A DNA stretch of 30,833 nt. Source: an uncultured Bacteroides sp. Lineage in GTDB: Bacteria; Bacteroidota; Bacteroidia; Bacteroidales; Bacteroidaceae. The stretch lies in the NCBI RefSeq assembly GCF_910578895.1, contig NZ_CAJTSC010000039.1, positions 1 through 30,833 of the forward strand. The letters are read 5' to 3'. Under the pieces are notes generated by a model. That model ran no database searches and was not told where the DNA came from. It saw only the letters and a program-made list of their open reading frames with translations. The translations under genes and the position numbers were made by a program. The stretch's first letter is position 1. Every line of letters begins with the position of its first letter. Below, in pieces: positions 16,062 to 24,610 of the stretch.

Positions 16062-16745
16062 CTACCCCTCTTTCAACATATACCCTTTCTTCATCAACGA
16101 TTCAATCCTCACCACCGGATCGTTTCGCAATGCTTTCCGCAAATATGAGATTTGAACATTCAAAGCGAGAGAATTAGCATACGAACAGCTTCCCCATACC
16201 GCATCCAGCAATTTATCCCGGCTGACGGAACTATTCTTATTCAATACAAGCAGACGCAGAAGCTCCGCCTGGCGGGAAGTTATCAGCACCTTACTGTTCC
16301 CGGTACGTATCTCGTTGGTACTATAGTTAAAGACCGAATCACCCAAAATATAGATTTCCTCTCCTGCCACATCGGACAACTGTGCATCAAAACGCTCCCG
16401 GATACGGGCTATCAATTCTTCCGGATAGAAAGGCTTGGCAAGATAATCATTTGCCCGAAGCCGGAAACCTTGCAGGCGATCCGACTTTTCGCTACGGTCA
16501 GAAAGGAAGAAAATGAGCACGTGCCTGTCTGCTTCACGGATACGTTCGGCTACCTCAAAACCATTGAAGCCAGGCATATTGATATCAAGCAGCACCAGAT
16601 CGGGCTTCACAAGCGGAAATTGTTCCAAGGCAATGGCACCGTTACCGGCGTAAGTCACATCGTAACCCTCTGCTTCCAGAAAACGCTTCAAAAGCATGGA
16701 GTACTTCAGATCATCATCAGCAAAAAGAATTTTCAAAGGAGACAT
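16062..16745 (-). CDS. OmpR/PhoB-type response regulator
   Basis: 227 aa. The N-terminal receiver domain (about 4-118) has the acidic pair Asp10/Asp11, phosphoacceptor Asp54 in LLLDINMPG, Ser82 at the Thr/Ser switch position and Lys104 in YLAKPF. The C-terminal winged-helix DNA-binding domain (about 130-225) shows LITSRQAELLRLL, SVSRDKLLDAVWG and LNVQISYLRKALRNDP. It follows the histidine kinase gene by 51 bases on the same strand and is surely its partner. Likely targets are the divergent GLPGLI and barrel genes, by position only. Confidence 0.95.
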   Translation of the reverse strand: MSPLKILFADDDLKYSMLLKRFLEAEGYDVTYAGNGAIALEQFPLVKPDLVLLDINMPGFNGFEVAERIREADRHVLIFFLSDRSEKSDRLQGFRLRANDYLAKPFYPEELIARIRERFDAQLSDVAGEEIYILGDSVFNYSTNEIRTGNSKVLITSRQAELLRLLVLNKNSSVSRDKLLDAVWGSCSYANSLALNVQISYLRKALRNDPVVRIESLMKKGYMLKEG

Positions 16746-16796
16746 TTCAATTAAGGATTAAGGAGGAAATGGTAAAACATTGTCATCTGTCACTCA

Positions 16797-18272
16797 TTAT
16801 TGGGGAATAGTAATTTCTATGGTAGTACCTTTCCCTACCTGGCTGGTCAGAAAAACAGTACCCCGGTGAGCATCCACCAATAACTTGACATAACTCAATC
16901 CCAGCCCTATGCCGGGCAAAGAACGGTCGGGCAAATTACTGCTGCGGTAGAATTTGTCAAAGACCTTTCCTTGCTCAGAAACCGGAATACCGATACCGTC
17001 ATCTGACACTTTCAGCGTCAGAAGACGGGAATGTAGCTCACAGACCACTAAAATACGAACCGAACTTCCGGAATACTTCACAGCGTTCTCTATCAAATTA
17101 CCAATAATATTGGCTACATGTATCGGATCGGCTACTATAAGCAGATTATCCGTAAAACGGGTCTCAAACAAAACCTGCTTACCGGCAGGAACATGTTGCA
17201 GGCATATCAGCTTTTCAACCACCGGCTTCAAGTCAAAGGTGCTCAAAGAAAGTTGTGTTTGTTCATCATCGGCACGGGTCATGTCACGCAACTTACGAAG
17301 ATAGGCAGAAAGATTATCCAATTCCGAAATGGAGTCGCGTACCACCTCATCCATCGCTTGTTCGTCGGTACGCATCGTTTTGTCATTGAGAAAAGCCACG
17401 CACATCTTCAATGCCTGCACAGGACGTTTCAGTTCATGTATCATGGTATTTACAAATCCTCTGCGAAGTTCATCTATACGTCGCTGCCTCAGAATGGTCT
17501 TTATCTGGAAAAACAGACAGAATGTCAACAACAGAATAAGTAACAGACTCCCCACCAGCTGCCAACCCATCCGAAATAACAATGTCTGCAAATGTGGACA
17601 TACCGTAATCTGTACCTGCTGCCAACCGAAAGGATTATACGGATAAAGTATCTCGACTACAGGGTGCAACCGACTGCCTTTCAGCTCTACCACATCTTTG
17701 CAGACAAACAATGAATCTTCCGGAGTAGTGCAGAGACGGGTCTTAAAAGGCACACCGGGCAATTTGGCAGCCAGAACAGAATCAAAACGCTGAAGGGTAA
17801 AAGGAACATCTACCTGAAGAACATACTTCCGGGCATACTTGTCCAGTCCCCAGCCCAGTTCATCAGCGGTACGAAACCGAATGGTGTCTGCATAAAGCAA
17901 CGGCAATGTGTCAATGCTACCGATATCGGAAACCCGCACACTGTCCGTTCGCAGTTTCTTTGCCCGGACAGTCACATACGACTCATACTCATAAAGATAT
18001 CGTTTCTCTGAGCGCAATGAATCTTCATCCATAATACAGGCACTGTTGGTCCCCCAAGAAATATTTGCCGAATCTGTAAAAAACATCTTGGGCTGCTGCT
18101 CCCGCACAGAGTCGTTTAATGCGATAGCTTCCAATACCCTTGCATGTACGTCTCTCAGAAGTTCTTCGTTTTTATATTGGCACTGGTTCCATAACCAGTA
18201 CCCCTGTCCTGCCGCAATAAGCAACATAGAAGCCAAAGACAATATCCAAATTATTTTTATCCGTTGTTCCAT
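16797..18272 (-). CDS. Membrane sensor histidine kinase
   Basis: 491 aa from the ATG at 18272 (MEQRIKIIWILSLASML). The frame continues 100 codons upstream, but that part would overlap the divergent GLPGLI gene and lacks domain-like sequence. Helix 1 (about 7-28) and helix 2 (about 238-257) enclose a periplasmic sensor domain of about 210 residues that I do not recognise. The HisKA domain carries His279 in MIHELKRPVQ, and the ATPase domain has Asn392/Asn396 (NLIENAVKY), DDGIGIP (424-430), FDKFYRSS and GIGLGLSYVK (454-463). All catalytic boxes look functional. It is co-transcribed with the response regulator. Confidence 0.95.
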   Translation of the reverse strand: MEQRIKIIWILSLASMLLIAAGQGYWLWNQCQYKNEELLRDVHARVLEAIALNDSVREQQPKMFFTDSANISWGTNSACIMDEDSLRSEKRYLYEYESYVTVRAKKLRTDSVRVSDIGSIDTLPLLYADTIRFRTADELGWGLDKYARKYVLQVDVPFTLQRFDSVLAAKLPGVPFKTRLCTTPEDSLFVCKDVVELKGSRLHPVVEILYPYNPFGWQQVQITVCPHLQTLLFRMGWQLVGSLLLILLLTFCLFFQIKTILRQRRIDELRRGFVNTMIHELKRPVQALKMCVAFLNDKTMRTDEQAMDEVVRDSISELDNLSAYLRKLRDMTRADDEQTQLSLSTFDLKPVVEKLICLQHVPAGKQVLFETRFTDNLLIVADPIHVANIIGNLIENAVKYSGSSVRILVVCELHSRLLTLKVSDDGIGIPVSEQGKVFDKFYRSSNLPDRSLPGIGLGLSYVKLLVDAHRGTVFLTSQVGKGTTIEITIPQ

Positions 18273-18302
18273 AACCGCTGAGGTTAAAACCTGTTTACCG
18301 GA

Positions 18303-18310
18303 CAAATGTA
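18303..18310 (-). promoter_or_regulatory. Candidate -7 element for the two-component operon
   Basis: Minus-strand TACATTTG matches TAnnTTTG about 30 bases upstream of the kinase start codon at 18272, which supports that start over the longer frame. No -33 consensus is visible. Confidence 0.4.
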
Positions 18311-18407
18311 CTCTTTTCTCCCTATTAGAGATACGCGCGAACTGTTTTTTTCGGGCTGAGTAATATTTCAGTAATAACTTTTCCCCGCAATAAAGAGAAA
18401 AAGCCAA

Positions 18408-18415
18408 TAGATTTG
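18408..18415 (+). promoter_or_regulatory. Candidate -7 element for the GLPGLI/barrel operon
   Basis: TAGATTTG fits TAnnTTTG and lies about 30 bases before the ATG at 18447. T-rich sequence at 18379-18383 is the nearest -33 candidate, but it is about 5 bp too far. Activation by the adjacent response regulator would be consistent with a weak -33. Confidence 0.4.
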
Positions 18416-18446
18416 CCACAGACAAGAAACCTAAAAACCAAGAATT

Positions 18447-19313
18447 ATGCAAGCAAAGAAAATTCTTCTCAGTGGATACCTCGTCATGTTGGTACCACTG
18501 GTCGTACAAGCCCAATTCAGCGTATTCATACCGGAACACAACACCAGACAAGATACCATCGGACACATGCAACTACGTGTACAATACGAAACGGCATTCT
18601 ACATCGACACTATCCGAAAAGAAAAGCCGCTGGAAGAAACCATGATACTGGAAATAGGAGTAGGTGTATCCAAGTTCTACAGCTACAGTAAATATCTTTG
18701 TGACTCCGTCTATAATGCAGACATTGCCAATAAGGCTTCACAAGAAACCATCAACCAACATCTGAACCAATATGCCACCTCCCGCTTTACGGAAGTCATC
18801 TATAAAGGTTTCCCTGCCGGACACACCACCACACAAAATACCGTAGGAGGCTTTATCCGAATCCGCTATGAAGAAAAGCAAGAGTTCCCGCTATGGCAGC
18901 TCACTGCGGACACCGATACCCTACTCGGTTCTCCCTGCCGAAAGGCAGAATGTTTTTACAAAGGCCGACGATGGACTGCCTGGTTTACCGAGGAGATTGC
19001 CGTGAGTGAAGGTCCTTGGAAATTGGGCGGACTGCCAGGACTTATCCTGAAAGCTTCCGACAGCGAGGGACATTACTGCTTCACCGCAGCCGGCATAGAA
19101 GTGTGCCGCAACAGTTTGCCCATCATCATCCGTCTGAAAAACTACGAACAGGTCAACCGCAAACAATACCGGAAAATACACGACCGTTACTACGATGACC
19201 CGGTAGGCTTCATAACCAATAGCCAGCCGGGCGTTTCCATGACCGTGACAGATAGCAACGGAAATAAATTAAGACCCAGAGGTATTCCCAACAATCCGAT
19301 AGAACGGGAATAA
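18447..19313 (+). CDS. GLPGLI family secreted protein
   Basis: 288 aa with a signal peptide (cleaved near VVQAQ, 23). The defining GLPGLI motif is at 195-200 within GPWKLGGLPGLILKA, preceded by WTAWFTEEIAVSEGP and followed by a beta-rich segment. Cys164 and Cys169 flank a short KAE segment and could pair. The family is common in Bacteroidetes but has no known biochemical function; members often neighbour outer-membrane barrel genes, as here. The next gene begins 52 bases later. Divergence from a histidine kinase operon suggests regulated expression. Confidence 0.9.
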   Translation: MQAKKILLSGYLVMLVPLVVQAQFSVFIPEHNTRQDTIGHMQLRVQYETAFYIDTIRKEKPLEETMILEIGVGVSKFYSYSKYLCDSVYNADIANKASQETINQHLNQYATSRFTEVIYKGFPAGHTTTQNTVGGFIRIRYEEKQEFPLWQLTADTDTLLGSPCRKAECFYKGRRWTAWFTEEIAVSEGPWKLGGLPGLILKASDSEGHYCFTAAGIEVCRNSLPIIIRLKNYEQVNRKQYRKIHDRYYDDPVGFITNSQPGVSMTVTDSNGNKLRPRGIPNNPIERE

Positions 19314-19365
19314 TACGCCCACCGGAAAGAAATACTTGGTATCCACAAAACAAAACACCGAAGCA

Positions 19366-21879
19366 ATGAATCTACACATACACACCCTGATTCTTTTGTC
19401 CTGTTGTTTCCTGTGCAGCTTCTGCCACCCGTTGCAGGCACAGACCCTGAACGGTATTGTTACCGATGCTGAAACCGGACTGCCGATGGAAGCTGTCATG
19501 ATCAGTATATTGAACAAAGGGGTCATGACAGACTATACTCTGACAGACGCCCAAGGAAAATACTCACTGCCGTGGAACTACAGTGACACCCGGCAGGTCA
19601 AGGTATCCATACTCGGATATAAACAGGAAGTACGCAACTTGTCTGCTTCCGGCAGACAAAACTTCCGCCTGCAGCCACAGTCCATTGTTTTGAAGGAAGT
19701 GGAGATACGCCCCGGACGAATCTACGGGCGAAAAGATACGATACGTTATGACCTTTCACAATTTGCATCCTCCAAAGATGTACATATCAAAGACGTATTG
19801 AGAAAGTTACCCGGAGTGGAGGTAGAGGAAAACGGAGAAGTGAAGTATAAGGGAAAAACCATAGACCACTTTCTGGTAGAAGGTATGGACGTGACAGGGG
19901 GACGTTACAACCAAGTGAACAACAATCTGAGTGCCAAAGCCGTGAAAACCGCAGAATTCATGGAGAATTATCAGTCTGTGAAAGCACTGAAAGGAAAAAT
20001 AAACTCTGATAAAGTGGCGCTGAACCTAAAACTTGATCCAAAAGCCCGCGACCAATGGATTGTAAACGGGATGCTGGGAAGTGGAGCGGATGCTTCGGGA
20101 AAAATCCTTTGGAAGGGTTCTGCCAGTGCATTGCAATTGGGCAAAGGCAGGCAGAGCCTATACAGCTATAAAACCAACAACAACGGTACCGACCTCAGCA
20201 CAGAACAGACCCGGTTCACCAGTAACAATGACCGTCATATTTCCAATGTCTCCCCTCTGCTCATCCAACCGGGCATCAGTGCTCCTTTGGACAAGAAACG
20301 CCTACTCTTCAATAAAACCCATACCGTCAACGGAAACTGCATGTTCAAACCGGATGCTGAACGAAGCCTCCGTTTGCAAGCCGGATACACCCATGACCAA
20401 ATCAAGCAAGAACGAAACAACACCCAGTCTTATTATCAGCCGGGCGATACGCTATGCATCAATGAAACTTATCAATATCTCCTGCAGAGCAATGCCGCCT
20501 ATGCGGAAATTTATCATGAAAACAACAGTCGGGAACATTATCTGAGCAACCGGTTCAGAATAGAGGGAGAGACAGAACGAAGTACCTCGCAAGAACTGGA
20601 ACAACAGATACATACCTCGCAACTGAAAGCAAACAATACTTTCCGGCTACTCCGGAACAAAAACAACCATACCTGGGAATTCAACTCAATCCTGCAATAT
20701 ACGCTGCTGCCATCCTTGCTCCAGGTGGAACAGGAGAAAGAAAAATATCAAGGACAAAATCTCTATACAGACAACAGTGTAACCTACCTGCGAAAACACA
20801 ATGGCTTTACCCGGCAATACAAGGCAGGCATACAAGGGGAATGGAACAACTATTCCGGACAATCCGCCGTTTCACATAATATTTCCAGCTTCTCCGTCTA
20901 TATGTCACCCTACTTCCAGTTGGAACGGAGACAATGGCTGGGCAGTCTTTCACTCCCCATCCGGAGCAGGCAATTCGTCAGTAGCAGAAAAAATTACATT
21001 CTTTATTCCCCCTCGTTCTACTTGCGATACCAGGTGGATTACCATTGGAAGTTTTCTTTCTTCGCCAGTCTGAACCGTTCCACCGGAAGCGGAACCGGCC
21101 TTTACCCCCTTACTTACCGGACTGATTACCGGACATGGCGTAACAATAACGGACTTATTCCTCTCCGCCTGAACCAAGACTACCAACTTTACGGGGAATA
21201 CAAGAATACAGTACAGGAATTCTTCATCACTGCCTCACTGAACTACCACCGTACCCGACGGAATACGATCTATGAGCAAAGCCTCTCACAAGACACCATT
21301 GTCTATACCCAACGTGCCATAGCCAACCATACAGAAAGCCGTTCTTTCTCCACAACCTTATCCAAAGGGTTCTATGACTGGCATCTGAAGACGTCACTCC
21401 ATCTTTCATTAAGCCGCAGCAGCGGACTACAATTCACCAACCGCCTGCTTCAAACTTACCGTTACGACTATCTGAAAGCCGAACCGAAAATAACCTGGCT
21501 CCCTATCGAAACCTTCGAAGCCGAATATCATGCCATCATCGGCTATGGCGGTAGCAAGATAGGCAATGACACACGATTGACACCATTACTGGATTTCGTT
21601 CAAAGACTACAACTCACCTTCAGTATCGGAGCACTCGAACTTCGTCTCGCCGGTGAACACTACCGGAATGACCTGGGTGGCAACACACACCTCAACACGA
21701 TATTGGCTGATGCTACCATTATATATAAAGTGAAAAAATGGAGATTGGAAGCTAACTTGAATAATCTGTTCAACAAGAAAGAATATGCCTATACTGTCTA
21801 TTCAACCACCCAAAGTTACACTTCCCGGCTCGGAATACGCCCACGGGAAGCAATGATTACAACAAGTTATCAGTTCTAA
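19366..21879 (+). CDS. TonB-receptor-like outer-membrane barrel with carboxypeptidase-regulatory-like domain
   Basis: 837 aa from the ATG at 19366 (MNLHIHTLILLSCC); 10 extra upstream codons precede the signal peptide and are unlikely to be used. After the signal peptide comes a CarboxypepD_reg-like domain (about 26-105; LNGIVTDAETGLPMEAV, YSLPW), a plug-like region (VHIKDVLRKLPGVEVEENGEVKYKG, then HFLVEGMDVTGG) and a long barrel rich in aromatic alternating strands, ending in ...MITTSYQF with the usual C-terminal Phe. No SusD partner is present, so this is not a SusC-type glycan importer. It probably works with the GLPGLI protein upstream. It ends only 7 bases before the convergent PAP2 gene. 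Confidence 0.85.
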   Translation: MNLHIHTLILLSCCFLCSFCHPLQAQTLNGIVTDAETGLPMEAVMISILNKGVMTDYTLTDAQGKYSLPWNYSDTRQVKVSILGYKQEVRNLSASGRQNFRLQPQSIVLKEVEIRPGRIYGRKDTIRYDLSQFASSKDVHIKDVLRKLPGVEVEENGEVKYKGKTIDHFLVEGMDVTGGRYNQVNNNLSAKAVKTAEFMENYQSVKALKGKINSDKVALNLKLDPKARDQWIVNGMLGSGADASGKILWKGSASALQLGKGRQSLYSYKTNNNGTDLSTEQTRFTSNNDRHISNVSPLLIQPGISAPLDKKRLLFNKTHTVNGNCMFKPDAERSLRLQAGYTHDQIKQERNNTQSYYQPGDTLCINETYQYLLQSNAAYAEIYHENNSREHYLSNRFRIEGETERSTSQELEQQIHTSQLKANNTFRLLRNKNNHTWEFNSILQYTLLPSLLQVEQEKEKYQGQNLYTDNSVTYLRKHNGFTRQYKAGIQGEWNNYSGQSAVSHNISSFSVYMSPYFQLERRQWLGSLSLPIRSRQFVSSRKNYILYSPSFYLRYQVDYHWKFSFFASLNRSTGSGTGLYPLTYRTDYRTWRNNNGLIPLRLNQDYQLYGEYKNTVQEFFITASLNYHRTRRNTIYEQSLSQDTIVYTQRAIANHTESRSFSTTLSKGFYDWHLKTSLHLSLSRSSGLQFTNRLLQTYRYDYLKAEPKITWLPIETFEAEYHAIIGYGGSKIGNDTRLTPLLDFVQRLQLTFSIGALELRLAGEHYRNDLGGNTHLNTILADATIIYKVKKWRLEANLNNLFNKKEYAYTVYSTTQSYTSRLGIRPREAMITTSYQF

Positions 21880-21886
21880 AGCTACT

Positions 21887-22549
21887 TTAAACGGTCTTTA
21901 TCATGGCATAAATCAATATTCCCGCTATAGTCAGCAATCCCACCCATATAGGGGCATTTGCATGCAGGACACGTTCCGTCCGTTTATATCCGCTTACCTT
22001 CATAAACAAAAAACACATCAGATATGCACCCGCCAGCCCCACTACCGTACCGGCAAGAAGGTCCCCCGGGTAATGTACACCCAGATAGACACGGGAATAA
22101 CAGGTAAGTATAGCCCAAGCCATCATGAACAATGTAAGCCCCCGTTTGCGGAACAAAAAGAATATAAAGAAAGCCAGGCCAAAAGTATTAGCCGCATGGC
22201 AAGAAGGGAAGCCATAACGCCCTCCTCGGTGATTGTTTACAATATGGACCAACTCCGAAAGCGGGTTACTTAAGTTGGAAGGACGCATACGCTCCACGTA
22301 TGGACGAATCAGAGTGGCACACACCTGGTCTGCGAAAGTAATGGTCAAAGCCACAGCCACTGCACAGCAAAGGATTGTTTTCCATGAAAAATTACGTACC
22401 ATTACATATAAAATAGCCGCATACATGGGAATCCAAACCAACTTACCGCTAAATGTACTCATGAAATAATCAAAATACGTATTGTGCATCCCGTTGAAGA
22501 ACAGGAATATGTCCGTATCGACGTTTATCAATGTTTGAAGAAAATCCAT
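21887..22549 (-). CDS. PAP2-family membrane phosphatase
   Basis: 220 aa with about six membrane helices. The three PAP2 motifs are present: R-x6-RP (Arg82 to Arg89-Pro90, with Arg replacing the usual first Lys), FPSCHA (Ser116, His118, with Cys in place of Gly in PSGH) and SRVYLGVHYPGD (Arg153, His159, Asp163). Such enzymes remove phosphate from lipids such as undecaprenyl pyrophosphate, phosphatidylglycerol phosphate or lipid A; LpxF of Bacteroides belongs to this superfamily, but assignment to LpxF is not possible by eye. It follows the sulfatase-type gene by 56 bases and is probably co-transcribed with it. Confidence 0.9.
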   Translation of the reverse strand: MDFLQTLINVDTDIFLFFNGMHNTYFDYFMSTFSGKLVWIPMYAAILYVMVRNFSWKTILCCAVAVALTITFADQVCATLIRPYVERMRPSNLSNPLSELVHIVNNHRGGRYGFPSCHAANTFGLAFFIFFLFRKRGLTLFMMAWAILTCYSRVYLGVHYPGDLLAGTVVGLAGAYLMCFLFMKVSGYKRTERVLHANAPIWVGLLTIAGILIYAMIKTV

Positions 22550-22605
22550 TTATGTAAAAGTTAAAGAGTTAAAGAAACATGCCTCATCCCGCCACCTCTC
22601 ACCAT

Positions 22606-24507
22606 TCATCTTTTCGCAATATCATCATACAACTTCTGCAGATACGCTTTTCCCAATGGCAGATTTTTCCCTTTTGACGGGCCTTCATCTACCGCTATGG
22701 CATTGGCCTGGCAATCAAATATCACTCGGTTATCCGGAGTTGCCATACCAAAGGCATCAGGTACCGTAAAAAATGCAAAATGAGGAGAATCCGGATTAAG
22801 CATATCCTTGCTGAATGTAAACTCATTGTGCGGCAACGCCAATTGTGCCAACAGCGTAGCCGCAATATCCTGTTGGGAACCATATACATCAATATGTCCC
22901 GGTTTCCGGACAGCACCGCCAATCATAAGTAACGGAATCTGATAACGCTCCACCGTCAGATTGCCAAGGTTCTCAGGATAAGCTCCCAAATGATCGGGCA
23001 CCAATACAATGACCGTATTTTTCCACTGAGGCAATTCACGATACTGCCTTACGAAATCGCCCAGGCAACTATCAGTATAGGCAAACGCATTCAAACGGTC
23101 ATTTTCCAGACGTCGGTAAGGAACCTCAAACGGTTCATGACTGCTGGAAGTCTGCAAGACACGGAAATGAGGAGCATACTGCTCTGCTGAAATCTCTTCC
23201 GAAGCTTCCGCCTTCAAGTCTTCCAGCAAACGATTGAACAGCAGATGGTCATGTGCCCCCCATTTGCTCAAACGCTCTGAAACGGCGAAATCCTGATCGG
23301 AAACAATCGTCTCAAATCCGGAAGACATCAGGTAAGAACGCATGTTGGTAAAGTCTGCATCACCTCCATAATAATATTTGGTTCCGTAACCGGCTTTCTT
23401 CAGACTACCGGCAATTGCCGGAATGGATTGCGTCTTACGGGGATATTTCATGATACTGGTAGTGGGTTGTGCCGGATAACCGCTCAAGATGGCGACCAAA
23501 CCGCGGTCGGTACGGAAACTGTTGGCATAAAAGTTTGTAAAGAGAATCCCCTCCTTACTCAAGCTATCCAAATTAACAGCTATATCCAGCTCTCCTCCCA
23601 AAGTTGTCATCAGCTTGGACGAGAAACTTTCAAGAATCACGAAAAGTACATCGGGACGTCGGGTAGTAAACAGGTTATGCAACGAATCAGCCGATTGTTG
23701 CAAAGAGTCTGCCGCTGTTACCGCTACTCCGGAAACAGCAGGATCTGTCAACTCTTTAAAAAGGCGCTCTGCCTCCGCAGCCTCCATAAAACGATACTGG
23801 CTTCCGAAATCCGTCTGTTTGGAAAGAGACTCCATCAGGCTGAAAGCCGGATTAATGGCAGCGTGATTCAGACGCTGGAGAGTACTGAAATAGACCTTTC
23901 CGGTATTCATGGTGGAAACGGTGAACCCGCCGCGAATCGGGATAAACAACAACCCCGTCAGCAATAGCAGCACTCCCGACACCCTCACACGCCGGTAAGG
24001 TATCTTCATGCGCCCGAAAGTCTGTCGCCGCAACAACACGGCATGGAAGATACCGTACAACACCACCGCATAGACAACCATTGCCATCACTCCCCACATC
24101 ACCATCCATGTACTGACACTTGCCACCGCATCTTTGGGTGAAGAAAAGAAGTAGAACAAAGGAGTAGCGTCCAAGCGGAAACCCCAATATTCATATAACC
24201 CCAAATCAACGGTAAAAATGACAGAAAGCAAAACCGAGACAAAGATAAAGTAGCCGCACCATATACGGCGGAGAAGATGAGACACAGTCCAAGCGGAACA
24301 GATGAAAAACAATCCCGGAACAGCAGTCAGATAACCGGCAAGCGACAAATCCAAGGGCAGTCCGTGCCACACCACGCGAAACCACTCCGTCCACGAAACA
24401 TCATCATAAAATGCCCGATAAAAGAGCATAAAGAAAGGTTTCTGCAATACGAATATACAAACAAACAAGAAATATGTCTTGAGGAATCCTATAAGCCTGT
24501 CTTTCAT
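22606..24507 (-). CDS. LTA-synthase/sulfatase-type membrane enzyme
   Basis: 633 aa with about five N-terminal membrane helices (within 10-200) and a periplasmic alkaline-phosphatase-superfamily domain (about 284-620). Metal and catalytic residues are visible: Glu293 in FVILESFSS, Thr333 in FRTDRG (the phospho-accepting Thr of LTA-synthase-like enzymes), HEPFEVPY and VPDHLG (Asp505, His506). Such enzymes in Gram-negative bacteria transfer phosphoglycerol or phosphoethanolamine groups to envelope glycans or lipids. The exact substrate cannot be told. Pairing with a PAP2 phosphatase suggests lipid-linked or lipid A chemistry. Confidence 0.88.
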   Translation of the reverse strand: MKDRLIGFLKTYFLFVCIFVLQKPFFMLFYRAFYDDVSWTEWFRVVWHGLPLDLSLAGYLTAVPGLFFICSAWTVSHLLRRIWCGYFIFVSVLLSVIFTVDLGLYEYWGFRLDATPLFYFFSSPKDAVASVSTWMVMWGVMAMVVYAVVLYGIFHAVLLRRQTFGRMKIPYRRVRVSGVLLLLTGLLFIPIRGGFTVSTMNTGKVYFSTLQRLNHAAINPAFSLMESLSKQTDFGSQYRFMEAAEAERLFKELTDPAVSGVAVTAADSLQQSADSLHNLFTTRRPDVLFVILESFSSKLMTTLGGELDIAVNLDSLSKEGILFTNFYANSFRTDRGLVAILSGYPAQPTTSIMKYPRKTQSIPAIAGSLKKAGYGTKYYYGGDADFTNMRSYLMSSGFETIVSDQDFAVSERLSKWGAHDHLLFNRLLEDLKAEASEEISAEQYAPHFRVLQTSSSHEPFEVPYRRLENDRLNAFAYTDSCLGDFVRQYRELPQWKNTVIVLVPDHLGAYPENLGNLTVERYQIPLLMIGGAVRKPGHIDVYGSQQDIAATLLAQLALPHNEFTFSKDMLNPDSPHFAFFTVPDAFGMATPDNRVIFDCQANAIAVDEGPSKGKNLPLGKAYLQKLYDDIAKR

Positions 24508-24538
24508 CGGTGTTTCTTCTTAAACTGAATATATTTGG

Positions 24539-24564
24539 CAAAAATAGAATTTTTTATTCTATTT
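24539..24564 (-). promoter_or_regulatory. Candidate -7 element overlapping an AT-rich hairpin
   Basis: Minus-strand TATTTTTG (24539-24546) fits TAnnTTTG about 35 bases upstream of the start at 24507. It overlaps a 9-bp inverted repeat (AAATAGAAT at 24542-24550 with ATTCTATTT at 24556-24564, loop TTTTT). The hairpin could instead end the transcript of the ABC gene to the right. Confidence 0.4.
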
Positions 24565-24610
24565 ACAGCCAACATCAGTTAAGAAATACGTGATATACAC
24601 GGCTATTTAA

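Noticed and set aside
18273..18572. 100-codon N-terminal extension of the histidine kinase
   Set aside because: It would overlap the divergent GLPGLI gene start and both candidate promoters, and the kinase's own first membrane helix follows directly after the ATG at 18272.
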